Shown piece by piece: positions 1 through 5,901 of a stretch of DNA of 5,901 nucleotides. Source of the stretch: Myxococcales bacterium (GTDB taxonomy: Bacteria; Myxococcota_A; Polyangia; Fen-1088); contig PMNO01000605.1 of assembly GCA_003161835.1 (NCBI GenBank), forward strand, positions 1,067 through 6,967, in the 5' to 3' direction. A program made the translations under genes and the position numbers. Each line of letters starts with the position of its first letter. Position 1 is the first letter of the stretch. Below the pieces are notes generated by a model. It did no database searches and was not told the origin of the DNA. It saw nothing but the letters and a program-made list of their open reading frames with translations.

Positions 1-326
1 GCCAGCCACGGCAGGGGCACTTCTTCTTCGGTGCCGCCCGCGTCGGTCGCCCACAGCCGAGCGCCGGAGAGCCGGAGTCCTCGCGCTTGCAGGCGATCGT
101 CGTCCCCCGGGGCCGCCCGGGGATCGCAGGTGATGATCGAGAACCCGAGCACCTCCAATTTCTCGGCGATCTCGCGCGCCCGATCCGCATCGCCCTCGAC
201 GTGCAGAACCCGGGGCAGGGCGCCCGCCAGCCGCGCGCGCACGTCCGCCACGGCCAGACCCGTTGCACGCGCCGCCTCCACGAACGATTCGTGGGACGAA
301 GGTAGCCGCGCCGCGACCAGAAACAC
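1..326 (-). CDS. Hypothetical protein, 5' part only (runs off the left edge)
   Basis: The reverse strand is open from the left edge to a GTG at 326, giving 108 complete N-terminal codons with no stop. The predicted protein begins M-FLVAARLPSSHESFVEAA. It continues with an arginine/alanine-rich helix ending in RLAGALPRVL, then a strand-helix-strand stretch (HVEGDADRAREIAEKLEVLG, then FSIITCDP), so it looks like a small alpha/beta fold. The frame stays open upstream to stops near 480-494, but no ATG, GTG, TTG or CTG lies in frame between those stops and 326, so GTG 326 is the first usable start. There is no clear Shine-Dalgarno; a TAGACT hexamer sits 5 nt upstream. I do not recognise the family. 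The residue pattern looks like real protein, whereas the opposing rightward frame (31-501) is arginine/serine/proline-rich and disordered. Coding is likely, function is unknown, and the rest of the gene lies outside the window. Confidence 0.65.
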   Translation of the reverse strand, partial: MFLVAARLPSSHESFVEAARATGLAVADVRARLAGALPRVLHVEGDADRAREIAEKLEVLGFSIITCDPRAAPGDDDRLQARGLRLSGARLWATDAGGTEEEVPLPWL

Positions 327-459
327 GCCCCAGTCTATTCGGGGAAGCGGCGCGGCGCACGGGGACGTTCGAGGTCGAGCTCGAGGAGTTCTGGGCTTCG
401 GTCGTTCGGGTGGGCGATCGGGCGATCGCGGGCCGTCGCCCCTCCGATCTGCCGACTTT

Positions 460-489
460 TTGCCGACGACGCGGAAGCGAGGCTATGAT
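460..489 (+). promoter_or_regulatory. Putative sigma70-type promoter of the lipoprotein gene
   Basis: A -35-like TTGCCG (460-465) and a -10-like TATGAT (484-489, five of six consensus bases) are separated by 18 bp. The region stands out as relatively AT-rich against its surroundings. A start site about 7 nt past the -10 would fall near 496, only about 6 nt before the ATG at 502. That would give a very short leader and agrees with the lack of a Shine-Dalgarno next to that ATG. The elements are seen directly; promoter activity is inferred. Confidence 0.5.
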
Positions 490-501
490 CATCACACGCC
501 C

Positions 502-1299
502 ATGACCGATCTCGCGCGCGCTCGGGTTCCCGCCGGCCAGTCCTTGGGCGGAGCGCTTGCGCTTGGGATCTTGTGGCTGGCGGGTGCCTCGGCCGTGGTC
601 GGCTGCGCGAAGGCCCCGGGCACGCTGCTGATCTTGCAGAACCAAATCCCCGTGGTCGATTCCACCTCCGGCGTGTGCGCGCCTACCGCCGACTCGAGCG
701 ATCCGAGCCTGGGTTCGGGAAGGTTCGATGTCTTTCTGGATAGGTTTTATCCGTACCTCGCCTATCCCTTGATTCAAAACCGCCTACCGTCGCTCAAGAC
801 CGCCGGCGAAATCGAGCGAAATAGCCTGCTGTTGACCAAGGTGCGGGTCGAGATCCGGGCGCCCGCGGGCGTGGACCCCCGGTGGGCGGTGGGTTGTCCC
901 GGAAGCTTCGACACGCCCGTGTCGGGGATCCTGGATCCGGGCTCGGTTCGCGCGGTCACCGTGGAGGCCCTTCGCTCTTGCCACGCGGAACGCTTGAATC
1001 AGATGATCGCGGCTGGCGACATTCCCGGAAACTTGGCGCAACCGGTTTCTTTCACCCTGGAACTGACCGCCATCGGGGACCGCAGCGGCTCCGAACAAAA
1101 GTCGGACGTCTTTCCGTTCGATGTGCAGGTCTGCGCGGGCTGCCTGCAATCGATGTTTCCCAAGATTCCGGCGTGCGCGGACGCGCCCAAACCGAATCCT
1201 CTCCCCGGCAACCCGTGCAACATCGCCCAGGACGGCCCTGCCGTTCTGTGTTGCGCGAGTCCCGGCGGCGCGGTGGTGTGCCCCTCACCCGACAGCTAG
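502..1299 (+). CDS. Cysteine-rich predicted lipoprotein of unknown function
   Basis: This 265-residue protein starts with a lipoprotein signal peptide: an N-region with arginines at 6 and 8, a hydrophobic core at about residues 15-33, and a lipobox ending V-V-G-C with the lipidated cysteine at position 35. Residue +2 is alanine, so outer-membrane sorting is plausible. The mature part has about ten further cysteines. Four are scattered in an SGVC, an AVGC and an RSC context and in the VCAGC pair; the rest cluster near the C-terminus (PAC, NPC, LCC, VVC). This even number suggests several disulfide bonds in the periplasm or at the cell surface. The start at 502 was chosen because the signal peptide begins there and a promoter candidate lies just upstream. 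The frame extends back to 31, but that part is opposed by the leftward gene and has a non-protein-like composition. The cysteine-rich tail resembles uncharacterised lipoproteins I associate with myxobacteria, from memory only. No enzymatic motif is visible. It stands alone between two promoter candidates. Confidence 0.85.
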   Translation: MTDLARARVPAGQSLGGALALGILWLAGASAVVGCAKAPGTLLILQNQIPVVDSTSGVCAPTADSSDPSLGSGRFDVFLDRFYPYLAYPLIQNRLPSLKTAGEIERNSLLLTKVRVEIRAPAGVDPRWAVGCPGSFDTPVSGILDPGSVRAVTVEALRSCHAERLNQMIAAGDIPGNLAQPVSFTLELTAIGDRSGSEQKSDVFPFDVQVCAGCLQSMFPKIPACADAPKPNPLPGNPCNIAQDGPAVLCCASPGGAVVCPSPDS

Positions 1300-1355
1300 C
1301 CCTCGGCGCGGCCCTCCGGGCGCCCTCATCGTCAGCCGCGGTGGCGGGCGGGGGC

Positions 1356-1391
1356 CGGCTTGACCATTCCGGGGTGACCGGGTACAAGCCG
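1356..1391 (+). promoter_or_regulatory. Promoter candidate embedded in an inverted repeat upstream of the Roadblock gene
   Basis: A perfect 7-bp inverted repeat, CGGCTTG (1356-1362) and CAAGCCG (1385-1391), is extended by ACC (1363-1365) pairing with GGT (1381-1383) around a single bulged A. The same bases carry a -35-like TTGACC (1360-1365) and a -10-like TACAAG (1383-1388, four of six) separated by exactly 17 bp. The two arms of the repeat therefore cover the two promoter elements, an arrangement typical of an operator bound by a dimeric repressor. A start site near 1395 would leave about 10 nt before the ATG at 1405, which has no Shine-Dalgarno. As RNA it could instead be a hairpin, but no U-run follows, so a Rho-independent terminator is unlikely. 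This would be the promoter of the four-gene group that follows. Confidence 0.45.
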
Positions 1392-1404
1392 ACAGTCCCC
1401 AGTC

Positions 1405-1764
1405 ATGTTCCGCGAGAGCATTCAAAAAATGATTGAACGTCTGGACCCCGCGGGGGGCGCGGCCGGTATTTTGATGGGGTTTGACGGCATCGCGGTCGAC
1501 TCGTACATCCGTCCCGGCGCGCCCGACGTGCAAACGGTCGGCATGGAACTGACCCACATCGTGTCTCAGCTCCGCCGCGCCGTCCACGGGGCCCGCCTGG
1601 GCGGCCTGCGCGAGATGGAGCTCAAGACCGACAAACTGGCGGTGCTGATTCGGCTGGTGACGGACGACCATTTCTTGGTCTTCGGGGTTCCGCCCGACGG
1701 CAACCTCGGAAAGGCCCGATATCTGTTGCGGTTGCTTTCGCCGCAGATCCGTGCGCAGCTGTGA
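1405..1764 (+). CDS. Roadblock/LC7 domain protein (MglB-like family)
   Basis: The 119-residue protein is almost exactly one Roadblock/LC7 domain. It has an N-terminal helix (residues 2-13), then the two-strand hallmark [15 protein letters not shown] (21-35), a long helix (about 47-61), three strands ([26 protein letters not shown] at about 69-97) and a final helix (100-117). Known members form dimers; MglB of Myxococcus acts as a GTPase-activating and polarity factor for the Ras-like GTPase MglA, while others are regulatory scaffolds. No GTPase gene lies beside this one, so its partner is unknown. It is cytoplasmic, with no signal or membrane segment. The start ATG lacks a Shine-Dalgarno; a downstream in-frame ATG (codon 9) is possible, but the first ATG gives the usual MFRE-type start I recall for this family. 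It ends 61 bp before accB with no terminator between, so it is probably the first gene of the accBC group. The family call is secure; the biological role is not. Confidence 0.9.
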   Translation: MFRESIQKMIERLDPAGGAAGILMGFDGIAVDSYIRPGAPDVQTVGMELTHIVSQLRRAVHGARLGGLREMELKTDKLAVLIRLVTDDHFLVFGVPPDGNLGKARYLLRLLSPQIRAQL

Positions 1765-1806
1765 CGGCCTCTTCCGATGGCTTGACCCCCAAGACCACAA
1801 TGCATC

Positions 1807-1814
1807 AGAAAGGA
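1807..1814 (+). promoter_or_regulatory. Shine-Dalgarno for accB
   Basis: AGAAAGGA lies 11 nt upstream of the ATG at 1826. It favours that start over an in-frame GTG at 1751, which overlaps the end of the Roadblock gene and has no purine-rich site before it. The spacing is slightly long. Confidence 0.5.
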
Positions 1815-1825
1815 CATTGCCCGGG

Positions 1826-2350
1826 ATGAGGAAGCGGAAACCCACCAAAGCGTTGCCAGGGCCAGGTGCCCCCACCGCCAGCGAAGCAATCCACACCACG
1901 GCCTCGGGACTGGACCTGCAGGCGATTCGAGAACTCGCCCGCATCGCCGGGGAATATGGGCTGACCGAGGTGGAGGCGGACCCGTCCGGGCATATCCGGA
2001 TCGCGCGCGCGGGATCGGGCGGCGGGGTCGATTCGGGGATGTTGACGCGGCTGTCCGGGCCCACGATCGCTCTGGCGCCGCCGGCTCCCGTCGAGGGCGC
2101 GGCGGAACCGGGCACGTTCATCAACTCGCCCTTTGTCGGGACGTTCTATCGCGCGCCATCGCCGGACGCTCCGGCGTTCGCGGAAGTCGGGCAGCGGGTC
2201 AAGAAGGGCCAGGTCGTTTGCATCGTCGAGGCCATGAAGTTGATGAACGAGATCGAGGCCGAGGCCGACGGCAAGGTCGCCGAGATCTTGGCCAAGAACG
2301 GTGAACACGTGGAGTACGGGCAGGGGCTCATCCGTTTGACCCCGTTCTAA
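1826..2350 (+). CDS. accB: Biotin carboxyl carrier protein of acetyl-CoA carboxylase
   Basis: AccB carries the biotin that AccC carboxylates and that the carboxyltransferase uses to make malonyl-CoA, the first step of fatty acid synthesis, in the cytoplasm. The 174-residue protein has three parts. The N-terminal helical region typical of AccB ([20 protein letters not shown], residues 29-48, then [11 protein letters not shown]) is followed by a short Pro/Ala/Gly linker (about 63-97) and the biotinyl domain (98-174). The biotinylation motif EAMKLMNEI is intact, with lysine 138 as the acceptor, 36 residues from the C-terminus (34 in E. coli, where AccB is 156 residues). The thumb loop of bacterial AccB is present (APSPDAPA, 110-117), which separates it from carriers of other biotin enzymes. 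Unusually, about 28 residues precede the first helix, beginning with the basic MRKRKPTK. The gene is followed after 19 bp by accC, the standard pairing, so the two are almost certainly co-transcribed. Confidence 0.96.
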   Translation: MRKRKPTKALPGPGAPTASEAIHTTASGLDLQAIRELARIAGEYGLTEVEADPSGHIRIARAGSGGGVDSGMLTRLSGPTIALAPPAPVEGAAEPGTFINSPFVGTFYRAPSPDAPAFAEVGQRVKKGQVVCIVEAMKLMNEIEAEADGKVAEILAKNGEHVEYGQGLIRLTPF

Positions 2351-2369
2351 CCAGACAAGAGAACCTGCG

Positions 2370-3701
2370 TTGTTCAAAAAGGTCCTGATTGCAAATCGTG
2401 GCGAGATTGCGCTGCGGGTCATCCGGGCGTGTCGCGAGATGGGCATCAAGACGGTCGCCGTGCATTCGACCGCTGACGCCGAGGCGCTGCACGTTCGTTT
2501 CGCCGACGAAAAGGTCTGTATCGGTCCGCCGCCCGCGCGCGACAGCTATCTGAATATCCCCGTTCTGATCAGCGCCGCGGAGGTGTCGGGCGCCGACGCG
2601 GTTCATCCCGGCTACGGCTTCCTGTCGGAGAACGCGTACTTTGCCGAGGTGGTCGGCAAGTGTGGTTTCCGCTGGATCGGGCCGAAGCCGGACGTCATGC
2701 GGCTGATGGGCGACAAGGTGTCCGCCCGCGCCACGATGGCCAAGGCCGGCGTGCCTATTCTGCCGGGAACGAGCGTCATCGAAACCGACCACGACGCCGA
2801 GGAGGCCGTGGAGCGGATCGGTTTTCCGGTGATCATCAAGGCGTCGGCCGGGGGTGGTGGACGGGGGATGAAGATCGTCGAGGACCGCGGCCGTCTGAGC
2901 GCGCAGCTATCGGCCGCGCGGTCCGAGGCCCAGGCGGGCTTTGGCAACCCCAACGTTTACCTCGAAAGGTATATCCGGCGGCCGCGGCACATCGAGGTCC
3001 AGGTGCTGGGTGACGGCCAGCGCGCCATCGCGCTCGGCGAACGGGAATGTTCCATACAGCGTCGACACCAGAAGCTGGTGGAGGAAGCCCCCTCGGTGGC
3101 GCTGGACGACGCCCGGCGCACCGAATTGCTGCGCATTGCGCGCAAGGCCACCGAATCGATCGGCTATACGACCGTTGGAACGCTGGAGTTTCTTCTCGAC
3201 GAGGATCGCAATTTCTACTTCATGGAGATGAACACCCGGATCCAGGTGGAGCACACGGTGACCGAGGAGGTGTTCGGCGTCGATCTGGTGCGCGAACAGA
3301 TCAGGTTGGCCAACGACGAGCCCTTGCGGTTGCCCGCCGACCTGCGCCCGCGCGGGCACGCCATCGAGCTGCGCATCAACGCGGAGGATCCGATCACGTT
3401 CGCACCTTCCCCGGGGCGCATCACCGCGCTGAACCTTCCAGGCGGATTGGGCGTACGCGTCGACACCCACATTTATCAGCAGTATCTGGTCCCCTCCCAC
3501 TACGATTCGTTGCTGGCCAAGCTCATCGTCCATGCCGAGAACCGACCCGCCGCGTTGGCTCGGCTACGCCGGGCGCTCGCCGAATTCGTGGTCGAGGGGT
3601 GCAAGACCAACCTCGATTTTCACAGGCGTTTGCTGGGCAATGCGGACTTCGTCGCGGGCCGGATGGACACTCACCTGATCGAACGCATGGCGGCCGGCTG
3701 A
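2370..3701 (+). CDS. accC: Biotin carboxylase subunit of acetyl-CoA carboxylase
   Basis: AccC uses ATP and bicarbonate to carboxylate the biotin on AccB. The 443 residues match the usual length (449 in E. coli) and the domains follow in order: biotin carboxylase N-terminal domain (1 to about 112, starting [20 protein letters not shown]), ATP-grasp domain (about 113-320) and C-terminal domain (about 325-435). Catalytic and ligand residues known from E. coli are recognisable by motif: K116 (GDKVSA), K157, the glycine-rich loop GGGGRGM (161-167), K235 in HQKLVEEAP, the metal-binding E273 and E286, N288 and R290 in [11 protein letters not shown]294, and R335 in ELRINAED. The start is TTG: no ATG or GTG lies in frame nearby, and the protein aligns from that codon. 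A weak purine-rich site (AAGAGAA, 2357-2363) sits 6 nt before it. The gene is complete and looks functional. Acetyl-CoA carboxylase is favoured over propionyl-CoA or pyruvate carboxylase because the protein is a stand-alone subunit paired with AccB. Confidence 0.97.
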   Translation: MFKKVLIANRGEIALRVIRACREMGIKTVAVHSTADAEALHVRFADEKVCIGPPPARDSYLNIPVLISAAEVSGADAVHPGYGFLSENAYFAEVVGKCGFRWIGPKPDVMRLMGDKVSARATMAKAGVPILPGTSVIETDHDAEEAVERIGFPVIIKASAGGGGRGMKIVEDRGRLSAQLSAARSEAQAGFGNPNVYLERYIRRPRHIEVQVLGDGQRAIALGERECSIQRRHQKLVEEAPSVALDDARRTELLRIARKATESIGYTTVGTLEFLLDEDRNFYFMEMNTRIQVEHTVTEEVFGVDLVREQIRLANDEPLRLPADLRPRGHAIELRINAEDPITFAPSPGRITALNLPGGLGVRVDTHIYQQYLVPSHYDSLLAKLIVHAENRPAALARLRRALAEFVVEGCKTNLDFHRRLLGNADFVAGRMDTHLIERMAAG

Positions 3702-3734
3702 CCTTTACACGGCCCCCGTGACCGGTAAGCTTGC

Positions 3735-3741
3735 AAAAGGG
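3735..3741 (+). promoter_or_regulatory. Shine-Dalgarno for the TPR protein gene
   Basis: AAAAGGG lies 7 nt before the GTG at 3749 and 4 nt before an adjacent in-frame GTG at 3746. The spacing favours 3749, which gives an MSKKEK start. A further in-frame TTG at 3731 lies upstream of the site and is unlikely to be used. Confidence 0.55.
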
Positions 3742-3748
3742 CGCCGTG

Positions 3749-5901
3749 GTGAGCAAGAAGGAGAAATACCTGGCTTCCGCTCAGAAGTTCATCGAGCGGG
3801 GCCAGCTGGATAAGGCGCTGGCCGAATTCACGAAGGTCGTTCAGGAAGATCCCAAAGACACGCGAACCTTGCTGAAGATGGCGGAGATTCACGCCAAGCG
3901 CGGGTCCAACGTCGAAGCGACCGAAATCTATCTGCGCACCGGCGATCTGTATGCCGATCAGGGGTTCGCTCAGAAGGCGGTCGCCGTCTACAAGAACGTC
4001 CTGAAATTATCGCCGGGCATGGTGGCGGCGCATCTGAAGGTCGCCGCGCTGTTCAATCAACTGGGGTTGGTGTCCGATGCCGTGCAACAGTTCGAGCTCG
4101 CCGCCACCGCTCTCGAGCGGGCGGGTAAGTCCGCCGACGCCGTGGCGGCGTTGCGCCAGGCCGTCGACATTCAGCCCGAAAACGTCGTGCTGCGCGTGAG
4201 GTTGGCCGAAAGCGCGTCGCACGCCGGGCTGGTTGACGACGCCGTCCGCGCATTCGCGCAGGCCGCCGATCATCTGAAGGCGCAGGGTCGGGTCGACGAA
4301 TCGTTGCGGGTGATGGAGCGCCTTCTGTTCCATCAGCCGGGAAACTTCGCCAAAGCGCGCGAGCTGGCGGAGGCCTATATCGCCAAGGGAACCCCGCGCC
4401 TGGCCCTGCCCAAGCTCCAGGCTTGTCTGAATGGCGATCCCCGCGACCCGCGCACGCTGTCGCTTCTGGCCCGGGCGCTCGAACAAATGGGACAGGTGCC
4501 CAAGGCGGTATCCGTGCTGAAGGAATTGGTCCGCCTGTGTGACGAGCTGGGCCGGGGCACTGAACGGGACGCAGCGGTGTTGCGTGGTCTAACGCTGGAC
4601 CCGAGCGATGACGAGCTGCGCTCCGCGGCCGCGCGCCACCACCTGGGTGGGTCGGGCGCAAGCGCGGGCGAGGCGACACCCCCGCCGGTCGTGGCCTCCG
4701 ACACCCGGCTCGCGGCCGGGAGTTTCGATCTCAGCGGCCGGGTCCCCGTCTCGAGCGCGTCGGGGCGAGTGTCGGTCGCGGTGGGGCTCGGGGACACTGC
4801 CCGGGGACAGCTGTCCGGCGTTTCCCTGGGCGTCGAACCCGACGTCGATCGGATGCTGGCCGAGGCCGACGTGTTCGTGAAATACGGCCTGCTCGAGCGC
4901 GCTGCGGATCATCTGGCGCGGGTCTTCGAATTCGAACCCGAGCGTCGCGATGCGCGCGAGAAGCTGATCGGCGTGTTGCAGCGACTGGGGCGCACGGAGG
5001 CGGTGGCTCACCACGGCGCGATCTTGGCCCAGCAGATGGCCTCCGCGTCGCTGTCGGCAAGCGACCCGCCGGACCCCAGCCCGCCCGCGGTAGCCGTGAA
5101 CGACGATTCGGTGGCACCCGCGGTGTTCGTTGACGGGGGGGGATCGTCGAGCCCCTATCAATCGATGGCGATCGCCGCCGCCGATCCCACGGCCGAGATG
5201 GTCACGCCCCCGCCCGTGCCGCACCGGCCTGCCCCCTTGGCGGCGCCCTCGAGCGAGACCGAGATGGCGATCGCGTCCGACGCCGAATTCGACGCGGAGG
5301 TTCGTACCGGAGACGTGCTGCTCGCGTCCCCCACGACGGTGAACCATGACGGGGACGCACCCGAGCGCCCGCTCGAACACCCGCGTCAAGGAGGGGACGA
5401 CGCCAAGACCCCTCCGTTGGCCCGGAGAACCCTGGCGGTGGTCTCCGCGCGGGATGTCCCGGGAAGTCAGGCCAGCGACGATCGGGAAGATCCCGCGTTC
5501 GCGTTCTCCGAGGAGGTGGCCACCGTCGCCAGTGATGCCGACTTGGTTGCGACGGCCCTGGCCGAATTCGACGAAAATGAGCTGGCAGCGGATCTGGAAC
5601 AGGTGTCCTTTTTCCTCGATCAAGCCATGTGGGACGAGGCGCGGTCCGCGCTGCGAGATCTCGAGGAACGATTTCCCCACAACCCCCTCGTCGCCGTGAA
5701 ATCCCGGGAAATGCAGGCGTTCGATTCGCGCTCCACAGCCTTGGCCCGCGAGTCGGTCTCGACCGCCCGGATCATGAATGACCCCACCCTCGGCACCAAC
5801 GTGATCGAACGCCGGGTCACGCTCGACGCCCCTCGGCCGCGCGCCGTGGTTAGCGGCGGCGGCGCGTCCGATGCGTCGACGCACGCGGACTTGGCGATCG
5901 C
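3749..5901 (+). CDS. Large cytoplasmic TPR scaffold-like protein, 3' end missing (runs off the right edge)
   Basis: The frame is open from GTG 3749 to the right edge, 717 complete codons, with no stop seen. Residues 1-298 are a continuous array of TPR-like helix pairs. The first is KYLASAQKFIERGQLDKALA, and later repeats show the usual turn patterns (KLSPG, DIQPEN, HQPGN, GDPRDP, LDPSDD). A Ser/Gly/Pro linker (about 299-364) leads to a second helical module (365-431, EADVFVKYGLLERAADHL, then a FEPERRD turn). A long Pro/Ala/acidic disordered linker (about 432-597) leads to a third helix pair (598-655, LEQVSFFLDQAMWDEARSAL, then FPHNPLV). There is no signal peptide or membrane segment, so it is probably cytoplasmic. 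The gene begins 47 bp after accC with no terminator between, so co-transcription is likely. TPR arrays bind proteins, and similar N-termini occur in uncharacterised deltaproteobacterial and myxobacterial TPR proteins (recalled, not searched). The partner is unknown. GTG 3746 is an alternative start. A run of eight G at 5135-5142 lies within the gene, but the frame is preserved across it. Confidence 0.92.
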   Translation, partial: MSKKEKYLASAQKFIERGQLDKALAEFTKVVQEDPKDTRTLLKMAEIHAKRGSNVEATEIYLRTGDLYADQGFAQKAVAVYKNVLKLSPGMVAAHLKVAALFNQLGLVSDAVQQFELAATALERAGKSADAVAALRQAVDIQPENVVLRVRLAESASHAGLVDDAVRAFAQAADHLKAQGRVDESLRVMERLLFHQPGNFAKARELAEAYIAKGTPRLALPKLQACLNGDPRDPRTLSLLARALEQMGQVPKAVSVLKELVRLCDELGRGTERDAAVLRGLTLDPSDDELRSAAARHHLGGSGASAGEATPPPVVASDTRLAAGSFDLSGRVPVSSASGRVSVAVGLGDTARGQLSGVSLGVEPDVDRMLAEADVFVKYGLLERAADHLARVFEFEPERRDAREKLIGVLQRLGRTEAVAHHGAILAQQMASASLSASDPPDPSPPAVAVNDDSVAPAVFVDGGGSSSPYQSMAIAAADPTAEMVTPPPVPHRPAPLAAPSSETEMAIASDAEFDAEVRTGDVLLASPTTVNHDGDAPERPLEHPRQGGDDAKTPPLARRTLAVVSARDVPGSQASDDREDPAFAFSEEVATVASDADLVATALAEFDENELAADLEQVSFFLDQAMWDEARSALRDLEERFPHNPLVAVKSREMQAFDSRSTALARESVSTARIMNDPTLGTNVIERRVTLDAPRPRAVVSGGGASDASTHADLAI

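Noticed and set aside
31..501. In-frame upstream extension of the lipoprotein gene (about 157 codons)
   Set aside because: The translated part is Arg/Ser/Pro-rich and disordered, opposes the better leftward frame, and would bury the signal peptide that begins at 502.
1303..1325. Possible Rho-independent terminator after the lipoprotein gene (GGCGC/GCGCC stem)
   Set aside because: The stem is only 5 bp with a 10-nt loop and no U-run follows; this is common by chance in such GC-rich DNA.
1751..1825. Earlier GTG start for accB, overlapping the end of the Roadblock gene
   Set aside because: There is no ribosome site before it, and the extra 25 residues do not resemble AccB. The ATG at 1826 has an AGAAAGGA site.
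1285..2124. Reverse-strand open frame of 279 codons opposite the Roadblock gene and accB
   Set aside because: It spans two well-recognised forward genes and the gap between them, and its composition is shadow-like.
5130..5699. Forward open frames in another phase after the G8 tract, considered as a frameshift in the TPR gene
   Set aside because: The original frame remains open and encodes a good helix pair at 5540-5713, while the other phase is Arg/Pro-rich.
4589..5884. Long reverse-strand open frame of 431 codons opposite the TPR gene
   Set aside because: It is rich in Arg, Gly and His with no recognisable fold, and it lies wholly opposite a frame with clear TPR helices. It is a shadow of high GC3.
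1..5901. CRISPR array, tRNA, rRNA, insertion sequence or defence system
   Set aside because: No regularly spaced repeats, cloverleaf, transposase or terminal inverted repeats were seen, and all genes belong to ordinary cellular families.

Overview
The window is GC-rich DNA, roughly two-thirds G+C by eye, with strong GC3 bias. It looks like the chromosome of a Myxococcota-type (former deltaproteobacterial) organism. The reasons are a lipoprotein with a cysteine-rich tail, a stand-alone Roadblock/LC7 protein beside acetyl-CoA carboxylase genes, a very large cytoplasmic TPR protein with long Pro/Ala/acidic linkers, and the use of GTG and TTG starts. This assignment is an inference from gene style; no rRNA or other marker is present.

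Layout. Positions 1-326 hold the 5' part of a leftward gene of unknown function that runs off the left edge. A divergent intergenic region (327-501) carries a good sigma70-like promoter for a rightward gene (502-1299), which encodes a cysteine-rich predicted lipoprotein. A 105-bp gap follows, holding a second promoter candidate inside an inverted repeat. Then come four rightward genes with short gaps (61, 19 and 47 bp): a Roadblock/LC7 protein (1405-1764), accB (1826-2350), accC (2370-3701) and a TPR scaffold-like protein (3749 to the right edge, open throughout). Many long shadow frames on the opposite strand, up to 431 codons, are a by-product of the GC content.

How the genes fit together. 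AccB (biotin carboxyl carrier protein) and AccC (biotin carboxylase) carry out the first half-reaction of acetyl-CoA carboxylase, the entry to fatty acid synthesis. Both look fully functional: the biotinyl-lysine motif and the ATP-grasp catalytic residues are present. The carboxyltransferase genes (accA/accD) are not in the window. The spacing suggests that the Roadblock protein and the TPR protein are co-transcribed with accBC. Roadblock proteins typically regulate or scaffold small Ras-like GTPases, and TPR proteins are protein-interaction scaffolds. The most interesting point is therefore a possible link between a GTPase/polarity-type module and lipid precursor synthesis. I see no defence system, mobile element, CRISPR array, tRNA or rRNA here.
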